DNA from: Glutinoglossum americanum
Taxonomy: Eukaryota; Ascomycota; Geoglossomycetes; Geoglossales; Geoglossaceae
NCBI GenBank assembly: GCA_020080175.1
Contig: JAGHQL010000034.1
Coordinates: 1-64,000, forward strand
Reading direction: 5' to 3'
Length of the DNA: 64,000 nt
The notes under the pieces were generated by a model that did not search any database, was not told the DNA's origin, and saw only the letters and a list, made by a program, of their open reading frames with translations. Below are positions 47,550 to 57,775 of this stretch, piece by piece; position 1 is the first letter of the stretch, and the number at the start of each line of letters is the position of its first letter. The position numbers and the translations under genes were made by a program.

Positions 47550-48760
47550 ATGGATATCGTTCTTGAGATCTGCGATACGGTCTTCTTCGACTGGGTGTAC
47601 GCTACGGCACTTCCGTCGTCCTCGAAAATGCTCAATTCTTTCTTGGGGTCGTCGGACATGGCAGTAAACGCTACCTTCTCAGGCATGCCGGCTACTGCGT
47701 ATCAGTACAAGCCTTCAACAAAGTATATCCATATGAAGCCGACAGAATGGGCGTATATGAGTGTGTGGCCGAGAGACAACATGTATAGGCAATTCGTTAG
47801 TTTGACTCTGATGACATGGTACGGCCCCCTTCCCTTCCATCACGCGAATGTTGTTTTTGCAATTGCCGCTCTCGATGATCATCCGGAGTACCCAACAGTT
47901 GACATGTCTTCTCTCGTGCCTGCAGGATCTTCGGCCTAATAGTCTACTTCATCTGCTCTACACTCTCTTACGCCTTCATCTTTGACAAAACCACCTTCTC
48001 GCACCCAAAATTTCTCAAGAACCAGATCCGGCAAGAGATCTCTCAGTCCGTCTTCGCACACCCGTTCATGTCCATGCTCACTGCTCCCTTCTTCGTCCTC
48101 GAGACCCGCGGTTACTCGAAGCTCTACGACGACATTGATGATGGTCCTGGCAGATGGTACTTGTGGGCGCAATTTCCACTCTTTATCCTCTTCACGGATT
48201 GTCTGATCTACTTTATCCACCGTGCTCTACATCACCCAATCCTCTACAGGAGATTGCATAAGCCACATCACAAGTGGATCATGCCAACGCCGTATGCGAG
48301 CCACGCGTTTCACCCCGTGGACGGCTGGATGCAGAGCGTGCCATATCACATGTTTCCGTTCATCTTCCCAATGCAGAAATTCTTTTCAGTCGCCGTATTT
48401 GCGTTCGTTAATATCTGGACCGTCTTCATCCGTATGTTCCCACTCCCAAAAACACCCCAGAAAAGGCTAACCTACTCCACAGACGATGGCGAATACGTCG
48501 CCAACTCCCCAGTTATCAATGGCGCCGCCTGTCACACCCTCCATCACCTCTATTTCAACTACAACTATGGCCAATTCACGACGCTATGGGACCGCCTAGG
48601 TGGGAGCTACCGCCGTCCCACCGACGAGATGTTTAAGAAGGAGACCAAGATGACGAAGCAGGTGTGGGAAAAGCAGATCGAGGAGATGGAGACGATGGTC
48701 AAAGAGGTTGAGGGGAGCGACGATCGGTCATATGGTTCGGAGGCAAAGAAGGATCAATAA
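47550..48760 (+). CDS. ERG3: Sterol C5(6)-desaturase ERG3
   Basis: Erg3 introduces the C5-6 double bond in ergosterol synthesis at the endoplasmic reticulum. Three exons, 47550-47818, 47926-48431 and 48483-48760, join in phase across 107- and 51-bp introns to give 350 residues. The three di-iron histidine boxes of the fatty-acid hydroxylase superfamily are intact. They are HRALHH (188-193), HKPHH (201-205) and HTLHH (276-280). Several hydrophobic segments ([48 protein letters not shown]) form the membrane part. The C-terminal tail is charged. The second intron splits the codon of His259 in FIHDGEYV. Confidence 0.94.
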
Positions 48761-50031
48761 ATAGGGGGTAGGGTAGTTTGCTATTTTATTGTCATCTGGT
48801 TAGAAGATTAAGCGTTTTCATCGTACATTTTTCCTCTCCCCCCTCCACACCCCCTTTCAAGGGTGAAAAATGAAAATGCAGTAAAAAGGAGTTAGGTGGG
48901 AAACGCGCAATCTCACTGCTTCTACCTGTTCCCCTCCCATTCCCCCTCTACTCTCGTTCCCTTCTCATTATCGTTTGGATCTGGTTCGGTTACTGGTGTT
49001 TTCACGCAAAGTGTACTCGGCAGACTTTGCGTCACAATAATTCCGCCTTTCAAGTATGTTTCATAGCAAATGGTGATGTGAATGGTAATTCCCCCCCTGG
49101 CAAAAAAAAAATGGAACAAGTTCGATCCATAAATGGACAAACGGAGGTTATTAGCACCCCTTTTCTTAATATTGTTTTTTTTCCGGATATGGGGTTGTGT
49201 TGGCTGGAGTCTATTATATATGTAATAACAAAAGTGAGGGACTCTAAAAAAGAGTTGCTGAACTCAATATATATAATTTATATCCCCATCTCATCTCCTC
49301 GCTGCTCTTCGCGTAAAATAAGTATTTCCAAAGCAGCTGTAGCTTTCGTGATCAAGGTGAAACCATTGCTAGATTGTTTTTTTCACTGCTAGTGGCTTGT
49401 CAGTTGTATGACAAAAGACACGAATAGCCTTTCTCGAAGGTTCTACAGGAGAATTTCGCCTTATGGTGGTATTTTGGCCTACTTGGCTATAGGAATTTGG
49501 GTGAACGAAGAATATTCTCGTAGCTAGGATATTCCTATCACTGCAAAAGATTCGGTGGGACTGAGCCGCTTGTTCTTAATACCGAATGTTCTTGTAACTA
49601 GGTCCCTTCTCTACCACGATGCCAGTGGAACAAATGTAAAAAATACAACCGGGTAGTTACACACCACCCCCTCTTTGAAATCACTCACTGATAGTGCTCC
49701 TCTTTGCCGTTGGTGATAGTTGAGGGTTTTTCTACAGGACGTACAAGAGTTACCGATCGTTATTTACTAAAACGCGAAGTGAGAACTCCATCTGCGTTTC
49801 GGGCGGCGCGGGGCGTTGATACTGATGAATAGATGGAGAGATCAAATGCCAGGGTATATTTTTTTCAACCTTGCTTTCATTTCCCCCCTTCCTTCTAGGA
49901 GATGAGATTAAAAAAGAATTCGGCGGCGTTGTTGTGTGAGAAGATTGATAAAGGGCCTGTAACGGCATACCGAGCTTACTCTAACGATTTTGGTAGACTG
50001 CCCATGTGATACAATTTCTCGCGGGAAGTCC
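48761..50031. other. Convergent gap ERG3 / CBC1
   Basis: 1.27 kb between two 3' ends. It is AT-rich (for example 49190-49320 with TATATATAATTTATA) and contains G/C-poor low-complexity patches. No convincing gene is visible; the 121-codon frame at 49027-49392 looks non-coding. Confidence 0.5.
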
Positions 50032-52785
50032 CTAGTCCTCGGCTTTGACCTGCACCCTTACGGCATCACCTATCACGGCCTCCTCAACCGCAAATTTCCT
50101 CCGGAATACTTTCAACCACCTCTCAGGCCACTTCCGCAACAGCCTCTCATCCACGCTCACACTATTACTATTCTCCATGATCTCATCCTTTGTTCCATGT
50201 GCACAGTTGATGAGTGAATCCTCAATGACTTTGAACATAATCTTCTGTTCCTCCCTCTCACGCACGAGTGTCTCATTCAACATGTTGACCTGGTCATCCG
50301 GTAACCCCTCCTGATCGCGTGCTGCGACGATCTGGCGTACGCGATTGGTGACTTTAAAAACCGTTGTGGAGACCATTTCATATATGTGGCTCTTGGCAAG
50401 ATTGCGTCCTTGATCATTATGATCTATTAGAGCCCACTCAATGACGGACATGGGTGTTAGGATCGTGTAGTTGAGCAGTTTGTCGATGATATTGACACCC
50501 ACGCCCGGCTGGTCCTTCCAGTAGTCCATGGCCGATGAGATGATCTGCCTTCGAGCAGTTTCGGATTGCGGGCCAATCGCCAAGAGACGTTCTTTACATC
50601 TCTCGATACAGGAGAGAACATGTGATAGAGACTTTGAGCCAATCGCACAGATTGAAGTTACATACGCATCTGTCGAAGGAATAAGTGGGTCGGCGATACC
50701 AACTCCCATAGCCTTCTCCTGGATCAGGTTAAGAACGCCTTGAATTTCTACTTCGGGGGCCTTCTTTCGAAGAAGACTGATGATCTCTTTGCCTTCAAGC
50801 GCGAAGGGCGTCTCTGCATGGTGTTTAGTGATGGAAAGTGGGTTGAACCAAGGGAAGAGCTTACCGTCAAAGCTGTATTTGAAGTCTGGCGCATCTTTTT
50901 CTTTTGCCTCAGCGATAAGAGGTTGGTACGGTTCTGGCAACGTTCCTCGAATCCGCTGAGCAAAGCTTAAACGAATCTCTTTCTCCAATGCTCCAATTAT
51001 GAATGCCTTCTTAGGGTGTATGTCAGGAAGCTCGACATCATCGCTCCTATAAGATATTAGGGATCACCGTAACTCGCTACTAACACTAGCTACTTACCAC
51101 TCAGTCCACTTCCACGTAAATCCAAAGTTGCTGAGATGGTGCGAGAACCAATCCATAAACCTGAAACTCAGCTCCATATCCATAGAGTCCAAATTCCTAT
51201 ATAGAAATCTGATTGCTCTCCCAAGGCTCGGTGCAATAGCGGCTGGGGCGATTTTACAAGCCTCAGTGAGTACGGAATGATAGTATACAAGCTTGTGCTC
51301 TGGAGTGGGTAATTGAAACAACTGTGAGAAGACTGCATCGACTGCTACATCTTCGGGCTTCCATGTAGATTTGTCCCCCGCAACCTCTTTCAAGCGGTCG
51401 AACGGTGTTGCCCGTTTGATGAAGGTGTCAGTGGAGAAATAGCAGTCAATGTCGATCAGAAACCTCGCAGTAGCGTTACGATTGAAGTCAAGGATATTGA
51501 TGGTATCAATTAGTGCATCACGCAACAGGGATGATGCAATTTCTGTGGAGGGTGGCACCGTCTCGACCTCTTGGTCCGCATACGCTGAGAAGAAGACCTC
51601 CGGGAACAAGGACTTCGGGCCCGGATTGACTGACTTAGGTATTGGAATCTCTGGAAATGCATGTTTTGTGGCAGTGGCTAGAGGGTCTTGTCCGTCTTCT
51701 CCCAGTGGCAGCTTCCAAACGCGCGGAATACAAGCAAGTTCCCAGTCTCGGCCAGCTTCCGTCTGGAGCTGCTTCTGTAAAAGGCTCAAAACCTGAAGCG
51801 ACTTAGCTGATTGCTTAAAATAACGCCCGCCGATAGGATAGAATATACACTAACAGGTTCCCTAGGCCTCTCTGCTTCTGGATATGGGTCCACAAGCGCT
51901 TCTAATGCGTGTGGTGTGGATGCAATTATATCGGTCTTTTCTAGAAGACTTGCAGCTTGCTGCTCGAACCCTAGCGCCGACGAAGAAAGAATATATGGGA
52001 TTGTCAATAAAATAATCTTCACGAGCTCCAATCCCAAGCCCTGTATTATCTGTTGTTAGTACCGAAAGGATTCATTTAGAACACGTACTCCACTTACGTC
52101 ATCTGAGGAAGCTGTCTGGAGGTCGATAGCTCTTGAGAATAGCTCTTCGAGAACCGTAAAGACGCCATCTCCCTCAAAGAGACCTTGGAGGCACCCCAAG
52201 AACCTTAGAGAAAGCTTGAATTGCCTCCAAGAACCATCCTCAAGGTATTTCCGAGCATCAGAAGCGGCTCTAACGAGTGCTTCCTTAGCAATTTCTGGTT
52301 TTTGTGGATTCGAAACGAGGATTACCGCGGCGACGAATGGGATCTTGAAAGGCTGCTCGACAGTCCTAGGGATACCTTAGTGTAAGCACCAGGGGAGGGC
52401 ATGGGAGTAATACCCACAGTTGTAGGATAAGATCAAGGACGTTGTTGCGCAGTTCTTCATCGTCGTAGTTTTCGATTAGTGCTTGGGAAATACTGCGGAT
52501 TTCGTCTTCCGGCTTCTTTAACTATATAGATGGTCAGTCCCAATCAACAATTACACCGAGCAGGGCCCATACAGATTCAGCGATAGAGAGGAGTTGTTTT
52601 CTTATTTTGACCACTGGTGGTTCCTCATACCGGCGCCGTTGTGGACGGCGATCGTAATCATCGTCGTCTTGCGAAATCAGCCCCGAAATTGGCCCACCAG
52701 TTTCTTTGCGCAGCTCACCTCTATAGCGTCTCTTTCGGTTGTTGTAACCTCGGCCTCCTCGACCTCTGTTCTCGTAGTCACCCAT
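50032..52785 (-). CDS. CBC1: Nuclear cap-binding complex large subunit CBP80 (CBC1/STO1)
   Basis: With CBP20 this MIF4G-type protein binds the 7-methylguanosine cap and couples it to splicing, export and decay. Six exons join in phase: 52785-52573, 52521-52418, 52365-52098, 52040-51855, 51792-51098 and 51046-50032, giving about 826 residues. The N-terminus is Arg/Gly/Asp-rich (NRGRGGRGYNNRKRRY) and may carry a nuclear signal. Helical MIF4G regions follow; family-typical stretches include WKLPLGEDGQDPL, FMDWFSHHLSNFGFTWKW and LLNYTILTPMSVIEWAL. DYWKDQPGVGVNIIDKLL immediately precedes that last motif. Introns are 51-62 bp. Confidence 0.93.
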
Positions 52786-53134
52786 ACCTGGTTGGGATAG
52801 AATCGACTCTTCGTTGGAACGGCGATGGTTTACGAGGGTTAGAAATCGCTAGTGCTAGTGGCTTGAAAAGGAGGCATTCTGCACGTGATTTCTATGCTAC
52901 AGTACGATGCTTCTAGGAGTTTTGGGATTCAGTGAAACCTTTATTATCATGCATACTTCGAACTAAATCCTATACCCTGTGAACGGCTTGCCTTGGCTGG
53001 GTAGTCCGGGTCTCATTGCCTAGACCACCTAGAATATTCACATGCTCCAGTCATGCTCCAACCATGCATTCCAATCATTATCCATGAAGTGGTCGTAACT
53101 ACATATGTAAAAGCTTGTCAGGATAGCCATTTCC
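52786..53134. other. Gap between CBC1 start and PFK-2 3' end
   Basis: 349 bp holding the CBC1 promoter and the 3' UTR of the kinase gene. Nothing else is seen. Confidence 0.5.
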
Positions 53135-55526
53135 TCACGGTCGAAGGAGGCCACTACTACTACTACTCGGTCTTTCCTCGATGGGCTGCAGTGGTGTACT
53201 AATCCCAGTCATTGGTGAGACCCATCCGCTCGATGGAACTGGTATACGGATATCTTCAGGCGAGTCCGGGATGATCTCCTCTGGCACACCAGGAATCTTA
53301 ATTCTCTTGGCTTGGTTATTGTAACTGGCAGGAATAATCTGGGCTCGGTCAGTTCGTGCACCAAATTCGAAGGAAAACGTCTAACCCACCTCTACTATCT
53401 CATCTCTAGGAAACTTGAGTTGAGGAATATCGCTAGTGCTACATGCCATCAAGTAGCCATATAAAACTCTGAGAACGCTCTCATGGGCGATAATCAGAAG
53501 GTCATTCCGCTCTCGTTCGAGCTCAAGAATGATCGGCTCTAGCCTAACTGCTAGATCATGATAAGACTGTGGGAATTTAGCATATGGTCTATACATCTGC
53601 CTGAGAATGGATCTCCTACTTCGGCTCTTGGATATCGGTGATGATAAGGATCCGCCTCGTGCCGTGCGACCTCATCCGGGTATTCCCTTCGGATCGCTCT
53701 CTCGGACATCTTTTCGCATACTCCTGGGTTCAATTGACTCATCTGTGCCCGTTGTCGGACTTTGAATCCACGGTTCTGCAAGTAACTAGCTGTCTCAACC
53801 ATTCTACGCCTTGTAGAAGTCCATATCGTCATGGGTTTTAGGGTTTCTTCCGAGCCACCCCGGGCAATCAGGTCCAGCCTCTCTTCCTCTCGATGTCCAA
53901 TTAAAGTGTCTCCCAAGGCTTTGGCGAATTCTTCACCTTCAGGGCAAAGAGACGCATCAGCCTTATAAGATCCTTCCTCGCTTGATGTACCCGCCTGTAG
54001 TCACATTAGCGAAAGAATGATTGATGTTCCTACCTAAGAGAGACTTGCTCTTGCGAAGTACATTTGCCGAGACTTGATGTGTAGGTTCAGGAGATAGAAG
54101 ACGATCCGGTTTGATAAATACCCGAAGCCATTATTGTTCACAGTTACCCTTTCGCCTGCATTTATCATCTGTAACAAAATCCAGACTTAATTAACGAGGC
54201 ATGTTCGTAGAACTATCAGGCCGGATTTCCTAATACCTTGATGTAATTGAGATCAGTCTCATCCATAGTCTCGAAATGCGGTATCTTCGCTGCAATCCTT
54301 GCTAAATAGTGTTTGACTGCATCATCGGCATTCCAACCAAGGTACTATAAAAAGATGTTAGCGGAGATAGAGATACTATGCTTTTTAGGTCACAAGCTCA
54401 CATCTGGAGAAGAGATCTTCACATTTCGGACGTTTTCCTCAATGATTCTATTGTCATTACAGGCAGATTCTATAAACAGTGTCTATAAATGTCGTTAGCC
54501 ATCTCTTGTACCGCTGGTGGCTATGCCTCCACCGTAATGATAGAGCATACTTGAATGTCTTGGGCTGCAAAGTGTTCCGCTAAAGATCGGCGCCCCGCAC
54601 AGAGTGGATTCACAGCATCATAAATGGCCACTTGCCCATTCTCATGGTACAGGAAATGATACATGTCTTCGAGGCATTTCTTAAGGATCATTTGACGGAG
54701 GTGGACTGTAGCCTCGGAAGCTTCAAGCAGAATAAAATTTGTTAGCCCATTACAGCTGATAACCATGTTCGAGGGGCAGTACCGGCATTAAGGGGCGGGG
54801 GGCCTCAAGAACAAACATGTGAGAGAAAGTATACTTACCGTTGACGAAAAAATAATCATCAGCAACATCCTTCCCTGGGCCGAGGGTTGCTCTGCGGTAG
54901 TCGCCGAGGTGAAACACTCGTGTTTTAACACCTAACCTAAACACATAGCATGAGGTGAGTGGGTACTGAAATCGAACTAAAAGCAATGAAGTGGATCTGA
55001 AATCGTTATACGAACCATCGAAGATATCTTGCTAAAGCCACAGATATATGTCTGGGCGCCAATTCAATTATTAGCTCCAGGGTTAAAATGTGCTGTTTGA
55101 GCTCCAAGAAGCCTGTCTACCCTCCTATAAAATAAGGTAATTGGATAGGGCGTACGTTTTGCCTCTAGCTGGCAAGCCAACAGTTACAATTGCTATTCTT
55201 CCAGAGTGGAACAGCCGACCTGACTCAGTACTGTAAAGCTGAGCGGGAGCCAGCTCAGGTTTCTCTAGAAGGTCATGGATAGCATCAACATTAGTACTGG
55301 ATTTGCGTCGAAATCGAGGAGAATTAGCGGCAATCTCTCCCGTACTATTTATTGATGATGCTCACGTACGGCCGCAGCCGCCAGAGCAATGAAATTAGCC
55401 CAATTATTTGTGAGGGGTACATACATAGATAACGCTAAGGATATCAACGGGGTGACAGTATGTCAGGCCCATAGTAGAGCATGGGGATTTTAGCAAAGAC
55501 ATGAGCACGCACCGTAGAGTATCCAT
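53135..55526 (-). CDS. PFK26: 6-phosphofructo-2-kinase with altered FBPase-2 active site
   Basis: Makes fructose 2,6-bisphosphate, the activator of glycolysis. Eleven exons join in phase: 55526-55513, 55344-55156, 55051-55016, 54936-54839, 54720-54551, 54482-54402, 54344-54237, 54168-54049, 53994-53620, 53566-53390 and 53338-53135, for about 523 residues. The kinase P-loop GLPARGKT is at 61-68, followed by ARYLRWLGVKTRVFHLGDYRR. The bisphosphatase half is present, including NPGVCE and the second His in IIAHESVLR (His425). However, the canonical RHGE is replaced by RAGT (272-275), so the phospho-accepting His is Ala273. The FBPase reaction is therefore probably lost, as in yeast Pfk26, which also lacks this His. 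The exon-8 donor is GC. The 14-nt first exon (MDTLR) is the least certain part. Confidence 0.9.
53995..54048 (-). other. GC-AG intron in the PFK-2 gene
   Basis: On the minus strand the donor is AGA|GCAAGT, close to the GC-type donor consensus, and the acceptor is CTACAG. It is 54 bp with a GCTAATG branch-like site. The only nearby GT donor (GTAGGA) would leave an in-frame stop before it, so the GC donor is favoured. Confidence 0.78.
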
Positions 55527-56317
55527 ATTGTCCGTTGAATTACCGACACTTAGATATCAGTAATGAGAGAATATGCAATGCTTAAATGGACAGACAATGA
55601 GCTACCAATCAATCCCCTGGCAGGCTGATGGCTGTAGTGCAGTGAATGTATTAGCCGTTTTGAAAAGGGTGCTTTGATTTGCCTTACGGCTTGCTTAAGA
55701 GCCTTTGCTGACGTTAACTTTGAAGTTAGCTGCTGATTTTGCCGTGGATGCAGCTCCGCTAGGGTTTGCTTTGAGTCTAATATATAGACTTATTTTAATA
55801 GAGTGTTGCGTCTAAGGTAAGCTTCAGGCTGCCTTCTAGATTTTCAGCGCTATAAGGCTGATCAGCAGGACAAAAAAAAACCGTTTTGATTTTGCGGAGT
55901 GATTGCGTATCAACAAAGTATTTGCCTCCCAAAGAGGTAAGAAGCATAGAATTTTGTCGCCGATATTCAATGTAACCCTCGCGGTTTCTTTCTTAGGGCC
56001 ACGATATGAGCTACTAATCACTTTTCGTATGACCATTGAGGAGATGATGCTTTATCTCGTGCCGAGTTGCCTTTGATCAGTGCTGTTGTGTGCACCTCGG
56101 TTGCGTACATCCTTGTATGCCACTCTCGCTTGCACAACTCAACCTCCTAAAAAAAATTGGGCGAATATTTGCACTTCTTCTCAAGTTTTATTGCGGACAA
56201 TTCACACCCTCGTAACTACTTGCGCGATTACCTGTTGCACCTCCCTCAAGCGCCCTCTGTCCATCTGTATCCGACCTGCTGTGAGGGCGTCTCTGGCGAG
56301 TCTCCCGTTTTTAGACA
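55527..56317. promoter_or_regulatory. Divergent region PFK-2 / TOM40
   Basis: 791 bp between the divergent starts. AT-rich segments (55770-55800) and a short A run (55863-55873) are present. A pyrimidine-rich tract (about 56105-56150) precedes TOM40. No gene is seen. Confidence 0.5.
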
Positions 56318-57775
56318 ATGGTGGACGAGAAGCGATCGCCGCTGGCGTTCCTTTTTGAGAATCCTGTCGTAGCGGCTTTGAGGGATACGTACGTGTCTTT
56401 CTCTGATAGAAGGGAGGCGTTGGGCCTGTCGAATCCGGGGAATATTGAGAACATAGCAAGAGAGGTCCAGAAGGATGTCTTCCTTAATAACTACACTTTC
56501 ACGGGGTTACGGGCGGATCTCACTAAGGCGTTCAGCATGACACCGTTGTTCCAGGTTTCGCATGCCTTTTCTATGGGATCTCAAGGTTTACCACCTTATA
56601 CATTTGCAGCATTGTATGGAACGAGTAAGGTGAGCTAACAGATACCCCCTTTATTATACTAGATCTGAAACTGACCGCTTGAAAGGTTTTTCTTCAAGGG
56701 AATGTCGATAATGAGGGCTCGCTATCGGGTCGTGCAAACTACCGGTGGAGCCCTGCTTTTACGACAAAAACGAACACCCAGATAGCTTCCGGCCCTGGAC
56801 AAGCTATGCTGCAAATCGACAACGACTATACTGGAAAAGATTTTAGTGCATCCATCAAAGCCCTTAATCCCTCAATTCTAGAAGGGGGCCTTACTGGTAT
56901 CTTTATTGGTAGCTACCTTCAGTCGGTCTCTCCAAGCTTGTCTCTCGGAATCGAAGCCTTGTGGCAACGGCAGGCTATGAATTCGGGGCCGGAGACAGCT
57001 GTTTCTTACTATGCCAAGTATAAAGGAAGCGACTGGATTGCAACTGCTCAGCTACAGGCTCAAGGCGCAGTACAAACCACATACTGGCGGAGGCTCACAG
57101 AAAAGGTTGAGGCTGGTGTGGATATGAACCTTCAATTCGCGGGATTAAGCAGGAATGGTGGAGGACTTCTCGGTGGTGGGCTGCGCAGGGAAGGAGCAAC
57201 GACTTTGGGCGCGAAATATGACTTCCGAGCATCGACTTTTAGGGCACAAGTGGATAGCTCAGGACGTTTAAGTTGCCTGTTGGAGAAGAGGGTCGCACCG
57301 GCTGTGACGCTGACATTTGCAGGTGATATGGATCACTTCAAGGTACGTCATATCATCTGAGAACCGCTTGGTCTGTGTGAAGCCAAGTTTGAAGCTTTCC
57401 CTTTTCGAAGCCTCGCGTTTTTCTACCAATCGCTACTAGGGAGTAATGGTGGGCTACATATCTATCAGCCTTGTTCTTCAAATTAGTCACGTTACTCTGC
57501 CGATTTTGTTCCCCAAGATTTTGGCAGTTATTTTGTGGCAATGGATGGGCCTTAACTCTCCTAAACCTACTGCGGTCCACCGCTTGTGGGTTCCATGCCC
57601 TACTTCTGATCCCCAAAAGCGAACGGCAATGATCATTGGAATACGCTGACGTTCTTATTTAATCTAGCAACAAGCAAAGATCGGGTTGGCTGTTTCAATT
57701 GAGGCTGCTGGAGACGACTTGATGGAACAACAGGAGAAGGCTGCTGGGTCATCTGCACCTCCGCCACCATTCTAA
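56318..57775 (+). CDS. TOM40: Mitochondrial import channel TOM40
   Basis: Tom40 is the beta-barrel pore of the outer-membrane translocase. Three exons, 56318-56629, 56686-57342 and 57668-57775, join in phase for about 358 residues. The N-terminal helix region (residues about 1-60, ending [21 protein letters not shown]) is followed by the barrel of the VDAC/Tom40 superfamily. Diagnostic motifs are [39 protein letters not shown] and [18 protein letters not shown]. The last strand ([13 protein letters not shown]) carries the beta-signal for SAM-dependent insertion. The tail is Gln/Pro-rich and ends PPPPF. The last intron is 325 bp, unusually long here. Confidence 0.95.
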
